Counted from the stretch's first letter, positions 48,298-57,073 are shown. The stretch is DNA of 64,000 bases from JAJFUB01 sp964622325 (GCA_964622325.1 CAZUOJ010000008.1:9068-73067); one strand, 5' to 3'. Numbers and translations: made by a program. Notes: generated from the sequence alone by a model not told the origin.

Positions 48298-48326
48298 TTG
48301 CCTCGCCCGAGGAATTTTATTATACT
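48298..48326 (+). promoter_or_regulatory. Promoter of the CBS protein gene
   Basis: TTGCCT (48298-48303), a 17-base spacer and TATACT (48321-48326) match sigma-70 boxes. The predicted transcript would begin right at the Shine-Dalgarno AGGAGGTGA (48333-48341), giving a 5' leader of about 15 bases. Confidence 0.65.
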
Positions 48327-48347
48327 TTGTTTAGGAGGTGAGGCATA

Positions 48348-48725
48348 ATGCCGACGGCACGCGACATTATGACGACGGGCGTTGTGATGATTGATGGATT
48401 GGCGACAGTGGCGGAGGCTGTAAAGCTGATGAAGGAGAAGGGCGTGCGGGCTTTGATTGTGGATCGGCGCAATGAAGCGGATGCGTATGGCATTGTCACG
48501 CAGCGAGACATCGCCTACAAAGTCCTGGCCCAGGGCCGCGATCCCAACGAAGTGCGCGTCCACGAAATCCAGAGCAAGCCGCTTGTTGTCGTCAATCCCG
48601 ATTTGGATGTGAAGTATGTGGCGCGGCTCATGGCGAATTTTGGCCTCTCCCGTTGCCCTGTCATTTTTGACAAAAAAATCCAGGGCATTGTCTCCGTCAG
48701 CGACCTCGTGAATAAGGCCATGTAG
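48348..48725 (+). CDS. Stand-alone CBS-pair protein
   Basis: This 125-residue protein consists of two CBS domains only: residues 3-62 (ARDIMTTGVVMIDGLATVAEAVKLM, GVRALIVDRR) and 68-125 (VHEIQSKPLVVVNPDLDVKYVARLM, RCPVIFDKKIQGIVSVSDLV). Such pairs bind adenosine nucleotides and sense energy state; no partner is encoded nearby. The ribosome site AGGAGGTGA is the most complete in the window and contains one of the rare GGT trinucleotides. A terminator follows the gene, so it is monocistronic. Confidence 0.93.
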   Translation: MPTARDIMTTGVVMIDGLATVAEAVKLMKEKGVRALIVDRRNEADAYGIVTQRDIAYKVLAQGRDPNEVRVHEIQSKPLVVVNPDLDVKYVARLMANFGLSRCPVIFDKKIQGIVSVSDLVNKAM

Positions 48726-48760
48726 CCTCCCCGCCTCCAACAGCCGACAGCGGATCTTCA

Positions 48761-48803
48761 CGCCGCCCCCCGCGTGAACAAGCGGAGGCGGCGTTTTATT
48801 TTT
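48761..48803 (+). terminator. Terminator of the CBS protein gene
   Basis: CGCCGCC (48761-48767) pairs with GGCGGCG (48787-48793), extended by an imperfect inner stem, and is followed by TTTTATTTTT. Confidence 0.85.
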
Positions 48804-48982
48804 CGGCTCGTGTGTTTTTCCGCGGCTATTCTTATTTAAGCCCCCTTAGGCCTCCTCTGCTTTTTTCTGGAGCTGTTATGAGATGTGTTCCCCCAATCCC
48901 GCGGCGCTTGCTCTGGACACACGGCTGCGCCCGGCATATTTGCGCTGGCGCCCGATATCCCGCCGCATAGACACGATGGCGC

Positions 48983-49879
48983 CTAATGACTGGCAGCGCG
49001 CCAGAGCCAGCCGAGCAGAATAAAAAGCGCCAAAAAACAGCTCAGGGCAATGGCCAGATAGCGTCGTTCCTGGGGCGTCAGGCGAAATTCTCTCCAATTG
49101 GCGATGAGAAAGCCTGCCACGATGAAAGGCAGAAGGGGCGCTGCCGGAAAATCGGGCAGAAACAGCACAGCAAACATTCCTGCCAGAGCAAAAATGAAAA
49201 TCAGCCAGAAAGTGCGGCGCGCCCGCAGGCCAAAGCGATGCACGCTCACAAAAAAGAAAGCCAGAAAGATAAAATCCCCCAGGCCAGCGGTGGCGATAGC
49301 CTGCACGCCCGCGCCTCCGGCAACCCCAGACGCCGAGCCCACTTTCGGAATCGCCACCGATAGCTTCTGCACAATTTGCGGCGCCTTTTGTAATGCCTGT
49401 CCCGTGGGGCCAAAAAATACCGTAAAAATGTCCGCCAGCCCGGCAATGAGCGCCACTGGCAAGAGCAAATTGCGCTCCCGTATAATAAGTGAAAGCAATC
49501 GTCCAAAACACATACAGGCGATGATGAAAGCGACGCTGGCCGTAGCGGCGAGAAAAGGCCGCCAGGGGGGATAGGCAGAAGAGGCCAGCCCCGCCAGATG
49601 CCACAGGATCAGCCCCCCCGCCAAGCCCAATCCATCAATCCAAAGACGCGGCGGAAAGCGCGCGCTGTCAAAGATCACATACAGGAAAAGCCACAAAAAA
49701 AGCACAGTGGCTAACAGCGTGCCAGCAAGCGGCGGAAGCCCCCGCACATAAGGCAGGCCAGCAAGCAGCGCCCACGCCAAAACGAGAAAAAGCCCCACTC
49801 GCCACACGGGCAAGCGAGGCTTTTTTTCCGTTTCTGATTTTTGCAGAAGAGAAGAAGGCTGCTCTGCCAAGGCCGTCAC
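48983..49879 (-). CDS. Polytopic membrane protein with presenilin/SPP-like aspartyl protease motifs
   Basis: The 298-residue protein has about nine hydrophobic segments. Asp150 in GLADIFTVFFGPTG and Asp202 in AGLGDFIFLAFFF sit in successive membrane segments. GLGD is the core motif of presenilin and signal-peptide-peptidase proteases, and ADIFTVFF recalls their YD motif. APLLPFIVAGF (Pro251) near the C-terminus is a candidate for the PAL motif. The soluble N-terminus (residues 1-24) is Lys/Glu/Ser-rich. By family analogy it would cut membrane-spanning helices. I cannot run a profile search, so assignment to the presenilin/DUF1119 superfamily is tentative; a plain membrane protein is the alternative. 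The gene stands alone. Confidence 0.65.
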   Translation of the reverse strand: MTALAEQPSSLLQKSETEKKPRLPVWRVGLFLVLAWALLAGLPYVRGLPPLAGTLLATVLFLWLFLYVIFDSARFPPRLWIDGLGLAGGLILWHLAGLASSAYPPWRPFLAATASVAFIIACMCFGRLLSLIIRERNLLLPVALIAGLADIFTVFFGPTGQALQKAPQIVQKLSVAIPKVGSASGVAGGAGVQAIATAGLGDFIFLAFFFVSVHRFGLRARRTFWLIFIFALAGMFAVLFLPDFPAAPLLPFIVAGFLIANWREFRLTPQERRYLAIALSCFLALFILLGWLWRAASH

Positions 49880-49900
49880 AAACTTTCTGCTTCTCTTCTG

Positions 49901-50263
49901 TTATTCACAATCCACAATCTGCACAAATTCTCCGCCGGAAATATGACGGGAAATAATATGCCGCTGGGCGTCAAATTCCATCACCACATGCAGGAGATTT
50001 TGGCAGCGCGCCCCCACTAATTCTTTATGCAAAATATATCCTGTCGGTTTCGGCTCCTCTTGATTATCCCAGCCATGCCCGTTAGAACTTTCATATAATG
50101 CTTCTATTTCGTATGCTTTCTCCACGCGCGCACGTATGATTTCCCCGCATCTGTCACAGCGCACCGTAATTTGAAGCGCTGGGGCGGAAGAATCACAGCA
50201 GTCTGGGCACTCCACACGCTTCCACATCTGCCCCAGCCGCGTAAAAATCGCTAATGAAGCCAC
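49901..50263 (-). CDS. Small zinc-ribbon-like protein of unknown function
   Basis: This 120-residue protein starts from a GTG at 50263, with AAGGAG 13 bases upstream (long spacing). ATG 50226, which gives MWKRVECPDC, is an alternative start. It has CPDCC and CDRCGE, a probable zinc site, and a beta-rich remainder (PTGYILHKELVGARCQNLLHVVMEFD). No family is recognised. It lies 21 bases upstream of the presenilin-like gene on the same strand, so the two may form a transcription unit. Confidence 0.65.
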   Translation of the reverse strand: MASLAIFTRLGQMWKRVECPDCCDSSAPALQITVRCDRCGEIIRARVEKAYEIEALYESSNGHGWDNQEEPKPTGYILHKELVGARCQNLLHVVMEFDAQRHIISRHISGGEFVQIVDCE

Positions 50264-50596
50264 AGCTCATCACCCGCTCCTTAAATCCCCCTGTTGCCGC
50301 TGTTTTGGCGGCTCGCCCACTTCAGGCAATTTATTCTCCCAAAACAAAAAATTACACACCCTGTTTAAAGGCCGCGCACGAAAATATAATCTAATCCGCA
50401 GGATTTTATTTTCTAGTATAACAAGCGAATTCCTGCTGTCAAGAAAAAGAAAAGGCACAGACACAAAAAGCCAAAAAAACCCTTTGACTTTTAGGCTTAT
50501 AATAAATATAATATCAATTCCGTCCTTCACAGAGAATAAGCCCAATAAGAGCCAAACTTTTTTAGTTTTCCGAAGACAGCTCAAGGAGGGAGTCGT
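50264..50596. other. AT-rich intergenic region carrying the rpoZ promoter
   Basis: This is 333 bases between two divergent genes, much lower in GC than the flanks. Apart from the promoter at 50484-50512 and the rpoZ ribosome site (AAGGAGGG, 50583-50590), nothing is recognised. A minus-strand open frame here is very hydrophobic and has no ribosome site. Confidence 0.6.
50484..50512 (+). promoter_or_regulatory. Sigma-70-like promoter upstream of rpoZ
   Basis: TTGACT (50484-50489), a 17-base spacer and TATAAT (50507-50512) form a near-consensus promoter, predicting a transcript start near 50519, about 78 bases before the rpoZ start codon. Confidence 0.8.
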
Positions 50597-51070
50597 GTGA
50601 TTAATTTTCCGATTGAGGAGCTTGTGGAAAGGATTGGCAGCCGCTATGCGCTTGTCGTGGCTGCGGCCAAACGCGCCCGTCAGCTGAAAGACGGCGCCCC
50701 TCCGCTTGTGAATGTGCCCACTCGCAATGTGCTCACCATCGCCCTGTATGAGATAGCCGCCGGCCTCATTGAAATCAGTGAGCCGCCCCCCGAAGCGCTG
50801 CAGCCGCCTAAACGCCGGCGCGAAGAAGAGCCGCCTGAACTGGCCGCGCCCGTTTTCGTGGAAACCTTATTAGAGCACGAGGGCCGGCTGGGCGAAGAGG
50901 ACGAAGAGCTGGAGGCGGAATTGGAAGAGGAATTTGACGAAGAAGAGCAGGAAGAATTGATGGCGGAAAGACTTTTAGAAGAAGATGAAGAAGCGCTGGA
51001 AGAAGACTGGGAGGAAGACGAAGAGCTTGACGAAGGGGATTGGGGAGACGATTGGGACGACGAAGTCTAA
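50597..51070 (+). CDS. rpoZ: RNA polymerase omega subunit with long acidic tail
   Basis: The protein is 157 residues. Residues 1-62 are the omega core: FPIEELVERIGSRYALVVAAAKRARQL then RNVLTIALYEIAAGLIEI, matching the helix that clamps the beta-prime C-terminus. Omega is normally 70-90 residues. Here a Pro/Arg-rich linker (63-80) leads to a tail in which about 38 of the last 58 residues are Asp or Glu. Omega helps assemble RNA polymerase and in many bacteria forms part of a ppGpp site. The start is a GTG with AAGGAGGG seven bases upstream. It is the first gene before dnaJ, prmA and rsmE. Confidence 0.9.
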   Translation: MINFPIEELVERIGSRYALVVAAAKRARQLKDGAPPLVNVPTRNVLTIALYEIAAGLIEISEPPPEALQPPKRRREEEPPELAAPVFVETLLEHEGRLGEEDEELEAELEEEFDEEEQEELMAERLLEEDEEALEEDWEEDEELDEGDWGDDWDDEV

Positions 51071-51175
51071 TCTGTTTTTGCAGGCAGCCGCTTGACTGAC
51101 AAGGCACTACGCATTAACGCGCAGGGATATATCCAAAGCCCAATGGGAAGGCGTATATGTTGAGGCTGTGGGGCT

Positions 51176-52276
51176 ATGCCGAAGGATTATTATGAAATCT
51201 TAGGCGTTGAGCGAGATGCCTCAACTGAAGAAATCAAACAGGCATATCGCAAATTGGCGCGGCGCTATCATCCCGATGTGAACAATGATCCAGCGGCGGA
51301 GGAGCGCTTCAAAGAGCTCAGCGAAGCGTATGCCGTGCTCAGCGATCCGGAAAAGCGCCGCCGCTATGATTTATATGGCCATTCTGGCGTCGATTCGCCT
51401 CTGCCAGCGGGATTTGATATTTTTGAATTATTCAATCAGGCATTCGGCTTTACATTTGGCAGCCGGCAGAGCGCCACGCCAGGCCGCGATTTAGAATATG
51501 AGATTACAATCGAGCTGGAAGAAGTCCTCACAGGCGCCACGCGGAAAATTGAGCTGACGCGTCATGTCCGCTGCGAGACATGCCAGGGCTCCGGCGCCCG
51601 TCCCGGCGCGCCGCCACGCCGCTGCCGCACCTGTGAGGGCTACGGACAAGTCCGCCAAGTCCAGCGCAGCATCTTCGGCACGCTTGCCACGATTGTTACA
51701 TGTCCCCATTGCCACGGAGCGGGCGAGATAATTACAGATCCCTGTCCGCAATGTGAGGGGCGGGGCGTCGCGCCGCAAACGGAAACATTTACGGTAGAAG
51801 TGCCCCCGGGCATTGAAGATGGCCAATATCTGCAATATGCCGGCTACGGCGAAATGAGCGAAAGCGGCCATTGCGGCGATTTGTATGTCCGGATTAAAGT
51901 AGCGCCGCATCCGTATTTTAAGCGCGCTGGCGATGTGATCCGCTGCACTGTGCCCATTAATTTTTGGCAGGCGGCGCTGGGCGATGCCATCACTGTGCCC
52001 ACACTGGAAGGCGAAACGCAAATTCAGATTCCTCCTGGCACACAATCAGGCACAGAAATCGTGCTAGAAGGCAAAGGGCTGCCGCGGCTACGCCGGCGCG
52101 GACGCGGCCCCCAAATTGTCACACTGCAAATCGTTACGCCGACAAAGCTGAACGAGCAGCAGCGCAAATTGCTTGTGGAATGCGCCCGTGCCTTTGGCGA
52201 TAAAATCCCCCAGGGCGCCCAAAATAAAAATTTCTTTTCCCGCTGGAAGGAAAAGGATACGGGCGACAAGCCCTGA
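51176..52276 (+). CDS. dnaJ: Chaperone DnaJ
   Basis: This 366-residue type I DnaJ is the Hsp40 co-chaperone of DnaK. The J domain is at residues 1-70, with the HPD motif at His32-Pro33-Asp34. A short linker rich in Phe and Gly (GFDIFELFNQAFGFTFG) follows. The zinc-finger domain has four repeats, CETCQGSG, CRTCEGYG, CPHCHGAG and CPQCEGRG, at about 137-200. The C-terminal substrate-binding domains end near residue 340. The length is normal. dnaK and grpE are not adjacent in the window. prmA and rsmE follow closely, a common bacterial order. Confidence 0.96.
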   Translation: MPKDYYEILGVERDASTEEIKQAYRKLARRYHPDVNNDPAAEERFKELSEAYAVLSDPEKRRRYDLYGHSGVDSPLPAGFDIFELFNQAFGFTFGSRQSATPGRDLEYEITIELEEVLTGATRKIELTRHVRCETCQGSGARPGAPPRRCRTCEGYGQVRQVQRSIFGTLATIVTCPHCHGAGEIITDPCPQCEGRGVAPQTETFTVEVPPGIEDGQYLQYAGYGEMSESGHCGDLYVRIKVAPHPYFKRAGDVIRCTVPINFWQAALGDAITVPTLEGETQIQIPPGTQSGTEIVLEGKGLPRLRRRGRGPQIVTLQIVTPTKLNEQQRKLLVECARAFGDKIPQGAQNKNFFSRWKEKDTGDKP

Positions 52277-52301
52277 AATAGCAAAATCTGTGTCTCTTGT
52301 A

Positions 52302-53243
52302 ATGTCTTGGCTGGAAATCACAATACGTGCTCCCGCTGCTGCGGCTGAAGCCATAATAGCGCTTCTGAACGAATTTGCCCGTGGCTGCGCCTCTCAGGAT
52401 ACGCCTGAAGGCACGCTATTTTGGGCCTGGCTGCCTGCTGGCGAAGCTACGGCGGCGCAGCTGGCCGCGTTGCGCGCACGCCTGGCGTCTTTGCCCGAAG
52501 AACTTGTTTCTGAGGGACAGCCGGAATTTTCTGTGCGTACAGTGGAGGAGCAGGATTGGGCCGAAGCCTGGAAAGCCTTTTGGCATCCGCAGCGTGTGGG
52601 CAAGCGGCTTGTGATTAAGCCCAGCTGGCGTTGTTGGCCCCCGCCCGATCATCCCGAATGGGCCCGGGCGGATGATATCCTCATTGAATTAGATCCTGGC
52701 ATGTCTTTTGGCACAGGCGCTCATCCCACGACTGTGCTCTGTCTGGAGGCTCTGGAGGAAGTGCTCCTGCCCGCCCCGCAAAACGCCTGTAGCGTTTCAC
52801 ATATTTCTGTTGATGCTTCTTTTTCGTCGGACACAGGACGGCGTGTAATTGATTTTGGCTGCGGCTCAGGCATTCTGACAATTGCGGCTCTGAAGCTGGG
52901 CGCAAGCTTTGTGCTGGCGCTGGATAAAGATCCTCTGGCTGTAGAAGTTACACAGGAAAATTGTCAGCGCAATAGATTGACAAAATACGAAACGCGTTGT
53001 CAGGATAGCCTGCGGGGCCTGCCTTCGGGCTGGGATGTGATTGTCGCCAACATCTCTTTGCCTGTTGTATGCGCCGAAGCGCCACACGCCAGGGAGCTGT
53101 TGCGGCCGGGCGGCCTGTTTATTGGCTCAGGCTTTTATGCGGCGCGAAAACAGGAAATTGCGGCCGCTCTGATGAAGGCGCAACTGCGGATAGAAGATTT
53201 TCAAGAAAAAGAACATTGGGGCTGTATTATCGCTTCCCGTTAG
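52302..53243 (+). CDS. prmA: Ribosomal protein L11 methyltransferase
   Basis: This 313-residue PrmA uses S-adenosylmethionine to methylate ribosomal protein L11. Evidence is the N-terminal alpha/beta region, WAEAWKAFWHPQRVGKRLVIKPSW, the motif GMSFGTGAHPTT, the SAM site IDFGCGSGILTIAALKLG and the catalytic region IVANISL. About 20 residues are inserted between CLEALEEVL and the SAM motif (a Ser/Val/Ala-rich stretch containing SVSHISVDASFSSD), longer than the usual turn. The start at 52302 gives the standard N-terminus MSWLEI; the frame is open further upstream into dnaJ but without a ribosome site. rsmE starts three bases after the stop. Confidence 0.93.
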   Translation: MSWLEITIRAPAAAAEAIIALLNEFARGCASQDTPEGTLFWAWLPAGEATAAQLAALRARLASLPEELVSEGQPEFSVRTVEEQDWAEAWKAFWHPQRVGKRLVIKPSWRCWPPPDHPEWARADDILIELDPGMSFGTGAHPTTVLCLEALEEVLLPAPQNACSVSHISVDASFSSDTGRRVIDFGCGSGILTIAALKLGASFVLALDKDPLAVEVTQENCQRNRLTKYETRCQDSLRGLPSGWDVIVANISLPVVCAEAPHARELLRPGGLFIGSGFYAARKQEIAAALMKAQLRIEDFQEKEHWGCIIASR

Positions 53244-53246
53244 CCT

Positions 53247-54002
53247 ATGCCGCCGCGCATTTATTTGCCCGCTGAACGATTATCTGCCGAGCGGATTATT
53301 CTGCCGCCGGATGTGCTGCATTATTTGTGCCATGTATTGCGGATGCAGCCGGAGGAGATTTTTATTGTGTTTGACGGCCAGGGCACAGAATATCGCGTGG
53401 CGCTACGCGCTGAACAGGGGCAATTTTACGGGCAAATTCTGGAGGCCATATCCCGTCCGATGGCGCCGCGCCTGCGGCTGACGCTGTATCAGGGCCTGCC
53501 TAAGGGGAAAAAGCTTCCGCTCATTATCCAAAAGATCACAGAGCTGGGCGTGATGAGGCTTGTGCCTGTGCAAACAGCTCGTTCTGCTGTCCGCTTGGCG
53601 GGGCGACAAGAGGGCGAAAAAAAATTACAACGCTGGCAGAAAATCGCCGATGAAGCGGCCCGCCAATGTGGCCGCACGCAGGGGCTGGAAATTGCGCCCG
53701 TGCTATCCTGGGAGCAGGCGCTTGAGGATTGGCGCCGTTTGGGCCAGCCTGGAATCATGCCTGATGAAACATTGGCCGGCCAAGAAGGGCACAGCCTGCG
53801 CGAAACGCTGGCTGGGCTATCCTCCTGGGAGGCGCTGAGCGTATTCATTGGCCCCGAAGGCGGCTTTGCGCCCTATGAAGCAGCCTCCGGGCGTGAAGCA
53901 GGCTTGTTACCTGTATCGCTGGGGCCTCATGTGTTGCGCACAGAAACAGCAGCGATTGTTATATGTGCCTTGCTTTTATATGAAGCAGGCGATTTGGGCT
54001 GA
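53247..54002 (+). CDS. rsmE: 16S rRNA (uracil-1498-N3)-methyltransferase
   Basis: This 251-residue SPOUT-class enzyme methylates U1498 of 16S rRNA with SAM. The N-terminal PUA-like part begins PRIYLPAERL and HYLCHVLRMQPEE. The knotted SAM site is shown by VFIGPEGGFAPYE and SLGPHVLRTETAAIVI. DEAARQCGR and KKLPLIIQKITELGV are further family motifs. It follows prmA by three bases and completes the rpoZ-dnaJ-prmA-rsmE group. It converges with the DUF4838 gene. Confidence 0.96.
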   Translation: MPPRIYLPAERLSAERIILPPDVLHYLCHVLRMQPEEIFIVFDGQGTEYRVALRAEQGQFYGQILEAISRPMAPRLRLTLYQGLPKGKKLPLIIQKITELGVMRLVPVQTARSAVRLAGRQEGEKKLQRWQKIADEAARQCGRTQGLEIAPVLSWEQALEDWRRLGQPGIMPDETLAGQEGHSLRETLAGLSSWEALSVFIGPEGGFAPYEAASGREAGLLPVSLGPHVLRTETAAIVICALLLYEAGDLG

Positions 54003-54112
54003 ATCCTTCGTTTGGAAAAGCCGCCGCTCTTTCCCTCCGGCAACAATTATTAGGCCATAAGCTCATGCGAGGCACATAATAATTTGCCGTTTGCGCTGTT
54101 TTTCGGGCTTCT

Positions 54113-57073
54113 TTATTCCTCCAGCACAGCGCATTCCGCAATCATAATCCAGCCCTGATCTGCAGCCAGCGAGGGCTGTGTTGTGGCAATTTTAATTTCG
54201 TTTTCTCCTGCTTTAAGCACGCCTGGCGGAATAGCAAAATTATGTTCCTTCCAATTGCGCTCGGGGAAAGGATTAGGCCCTGCAAAAATTGTATGCCCAT
54301 TAATTGTAATTCGCATAGGCACAACGCCGGGCTTATCGTCGTCCTGGCCTGTCAGACGCAACTGCATAGGCTTCTGGGGCGCTTCCTGAAGATGCAATAT
54401 CGTCCACATTTCAGGATTGCGGCTGCCCGCCCCGTAAATCCATAAGGCCCGCCGCTTGGGACATTCGTATTCGTAATCCTGGGGGCCCACAGCTCCCCGA
54501 AAGCCTTCCAATTCCAGCCGAAAGCCGCCCGGGATAGCCGTCTGCGCATATTTTTGTTGTTCTCGTTTTAATGTGCCGATAGGATCTTTAATGAGCCGAT
54601 CGATGACAGGATCGGCGTAAAAAGGAGATCGCTCCACACGCAAACGGGCGATTTTGTACAGCCATTCCTGGGCGCTCACGCGGCGAATGAAGCTATTAAT
54701 GCGCTGCTGGCGAGCAATCGCGGCAAATTCGGCCAGCCGTTGCGCAAAAATTTCTTCGCTGACAGCGAGATTGTCGCTCACGGGATTACGGGCGTTTAAA
54801 TCGCCAAACAATACACAGAATTTTTCGCGCTGTACGCGATACAGCCGCGGCCGATCATTCCGCACAGCCTCCTCGGCTTGTTTCAGCAGGGCGAGCGCTT
54901 TTTCGGCATATTCCGCTGTCACAAGATGGGGATTGGCTGCTTCACATTGTTGATGGACGGGACGCTGCTCCACTTCCCGCGACAAAAAATCAAAATAAGC
55001 GCGCACATAAGGCGCCGCTGCTCCGTAATAAGCTTCCATAAATTCTTTAATGAGCGCTTCCACATTTGCTTGGGGATGCCATAATAATGCGCTTTGTACA
55101 TAAATAAACAAATCACGGAAATTTTGGGGCGTGCCGCAATAGAAAATCCCACGAATCCCATGCTGGGCATAAAAATCCAGCTTGCGCTTCATTGCCCAGA
55201 AGCTGCCAAAGGGCTCGTACCAATTTTGATAGCCTGTCGGATAATCAAAGATATACATATTATTCGGACATTTAGCGAGCCAGCCCAGCAAATCTTCATA
55301 GCCCTGTCTGTTCTTCTCACATGTTAAATCATGGCTATGACAATCCGTGCGATGCGGATAGGGACAATATTGAATCATGACATTGGGCTCGGGCAGCACT
55401 TTCTGAGGAGGCGGCGATGTCGCATTTGTATATGCCAATGTCAGAATCCGCTTGTCGGGATATTTCTGTGCGACAATGCGCGCGATTTCGTTCACATAAT
55501 CCAGAAGCCGATCTGTCATTTCCACGCCCGGCACGGCGTCCAAAGCTCTACAGGAGTCGCACATGCACCAGGCAAAGCCATCGCCCTGGGAAACGCCCCA
55601 GAATTTGCGCTCCGGCTGCTTTTCCAGGAGAGCCAGCAGCCGTTCCGCACAAATCCGCCGCACTTCCGGATTGGACAAACAAAGATGAACATCCAGATGC
55701 TCGCCATGAAATTCCTTGCTCAGCCGCCGCCCGTCTTTTTGTAAGGCAAAATATTCCGGATGCTCCTGATGAAATTTGTCATAAGGCAGCAAATAAGCGG
55801 CGGAATGCACAATATTGCCAGGCTCGCCGAGAGCGGCAGGATCCATCATATCATCTTTGGGCGTGTGGCCCAGCTTGAAATTGCCCGTGAGATTGCGAAA
55901 TTCATAAAAAGGCTTGTCAGCCAAAGAACAATCGGGAATGCGCAAGAGGGCATATTGGGGCACAATTTCGCAAGAAGGCGCATAGAAACGGCAGCCCAAA
56001 TGCCGCAACAGCGCGTATACGCCATACACAGTTCCCACATCGCGTGGCCCGCAAATGCCGATGCGGCCGCCCCGTACTTTGACGACATAGCCGTCTGGAG
56101 CCACAGCCTCTAATTCTTTAGGGCTAATCAATCCTGATATGACAGCGGGCGGGCCCAGCAGGATTGCCCCTGCTGGCGCCCGTTGGCCTGTATCAGCGCG
56201 GCGCTGCAGCTTTTGGCCGCTCATTTCCGCAAGATACGATGCTAATTCTTCCGCGGCGAAAAGCTCACGCTTTGTGGCTTGGGCGGGGACGATTATCTCC
56301 TTCGCCGTTGTTGCCGCGCCTATAATGATTTTGCCGGGCTGTCGCGGAGGCGTAGGAGACTCCACGCGCAATATGAACACGCTTGTTGTTTCCTCTCCAG
56401 CCCGCACGGGCAATGTCGCAAAGGGCCACAGGCCCTGTTTAATGCCATATCTTTCATGCCGCCCGTCAAAGGGATATACAGTGCCGAAATCCAACGCCTC
56501 TATAACGACATTGTGTCGCGCCCCTTTAAATCTCAGTAACGGCCCTGCGGGCGCCAGCCCGCCCGAAACGGGCGTCGGCGGAATGAGCTCCCGGGCCACA
56601 ATCGCGCCCGCGGCATCCGCCACTTCCACGCTTCCGCCTGCCCACGCTTCCGCTGGCAAATGAGCGAGAGCATATTCGACAGGGCCGACAGCCACGCCCT
56701 CTTTAAGAGAAACACGCAATGTAAAGCGAACAGCCGCTTCTTCTAATTGCGCTTCGTATGTTAATTGGCCCTGGGGCAATTCTGCCGCCAATGTCAGCGT
56801 GCGTTTCTCTATAGAGGCCGAAGCTGTGCCCTGTTTCCAGGCTTCCGCCGTGCCCAGCACACTGCCCTTGTATCCTGGCTGAAAGATGTGCAAATAAGAT
56901 CCCCTGGAGATAATTTCCCCGTCGTACGAAAGCGCCAGGCCGCTGGGCCCCATTGTTGCTGTCCATTTGCCCCATGTGAGACTAACAGGCTGTTCTGCTG
57001 CCCCGCTAACGCTTCCTATCCAAATTATTCCCCATATCCATGTAGAAGCTAAGCCAATCCCACGACAGCACAT
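54113..57073 (-). CDS. Large secreted DUF4838 protein with alpha-glucuronidase-like N-terminal domain
   Basis: The 986-residue precursor has a signal peptide (residues 1-26, GIIWIGSVSGAAEQ). Residues 30-255 are beta-rich. Residues 255-370 match the glucuronidase N-terminal fold (EIIVPAQATKRELFAAEELASYLAEMSG, GTVYGVYALLRHLGCRFYAP). Residues 440-690 carry DUF4838 motifs: YDKFHQEHPEYFALQKDGRR, LCLSNPEVRRICAERLLALLE and WGVSQGDGFAWCMCDSCRALD near residue 500, with CPYPHRTDCH. The last 150 residues are a beta-sandwich. AGAGGAA precedes the ATG. The carboxylate-plus-CxC-x2-C motif resembles that of the protein at 6645. It probably attacks uronic-acid-containing polysaccharide; biochemical data on the family are scarce. 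Confidence 0.86.
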   Translation of the reverse strand: MCCRGIGLASTWIWGIIWIGSVSGAAEQPVSLTWGKWTATMGPSGLALSYDGEIISRGSYLHIFQPGYKGSVLGTAEAWKQGTASASIEKRTLTLAAELPQGQLTYEAQLEEAAVRFTLRVSLKEGVAVGPVEYALAHLPAEAWAGGSVEVADAAGAIVARELIPPTPVSGGLAPAGPLLRFKGARHNVVIEALDFGTVYPFDGRHERYGIKQGLWPFATLPVRAGEETTSVFILRVESPTPPRQPGKIIIGAATTAKEIIVPAQATKRELFAAEELASYLAEMSGQKLQRRADTGQRAPAGAILLGPPAVISGLISPKELEAVAPDGYVVKVRGGRIGICGPRDVGTVYGVYALLRHLGCRFYAPSCEIVPQYALLRIPDCSLADKPFYEFRNLTGNFKLGHTPKDDMMDPAALGEPGNIVHSAAYLLPYDKFHQEHPEYFALQKDGRRLSKEFHGEHLDVHLCLSNPEVRRICAERLLALLEKQPERKFWGVSQGDGFAWCMCDSCRALDAVPGVEMTDRLLDYVNEIARIVAQKYPDKRILTLAYTNATSPPPQKVLPEPNVMIQYCPYPHRTDCHSHDLTCEKNRQGYEDLLGWLAKCPNNMYIFDYPTGYQNWYEPFGSFWAMKRKLDFYAQHGIRGIFYCGTPQNFRDLFIYVQSALLWHPQANVEALIKEFMEAYYGAAAPYVRAYFDFLSREVEQRPVHQQCEAANPHLVTAEYAEKALALLKQAEEAVRNDRPRLYRVQREKFCVLFGDLNARNPVSDNLAVSEEIFAQRLAEFAAIARQQRINSFIRRVSAQEWLYKIARLRVERSPFYADPVIDRLIKDPIGTLKREQQKYAQTAIPGGFRLELEGFRGAVGPQDYEYECPKRRALWIYGAGSRNPEMWTILHLQEAPQKPMQLRLTGQDDDKPGVVPMRITINGHTIFAGPNPFPERNWKEHNFAIPPGVLKAGENEIKIATTQPSLAADQGWIMIAECAVLEE

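Noticed and set aside
48876..49604. 242-residue minus-strand open frame
   Set aside because: Alternate frame of the presenilin-like membrane protein gene; its composition is not protein-like.
50270..50584. 104-residue minus-strand open frame over the rpoZ promoter
   Set aside because: No ribosome site, hydrophobic AT-driven composition, and it overlaps a near-consensus promoter of the other strand.
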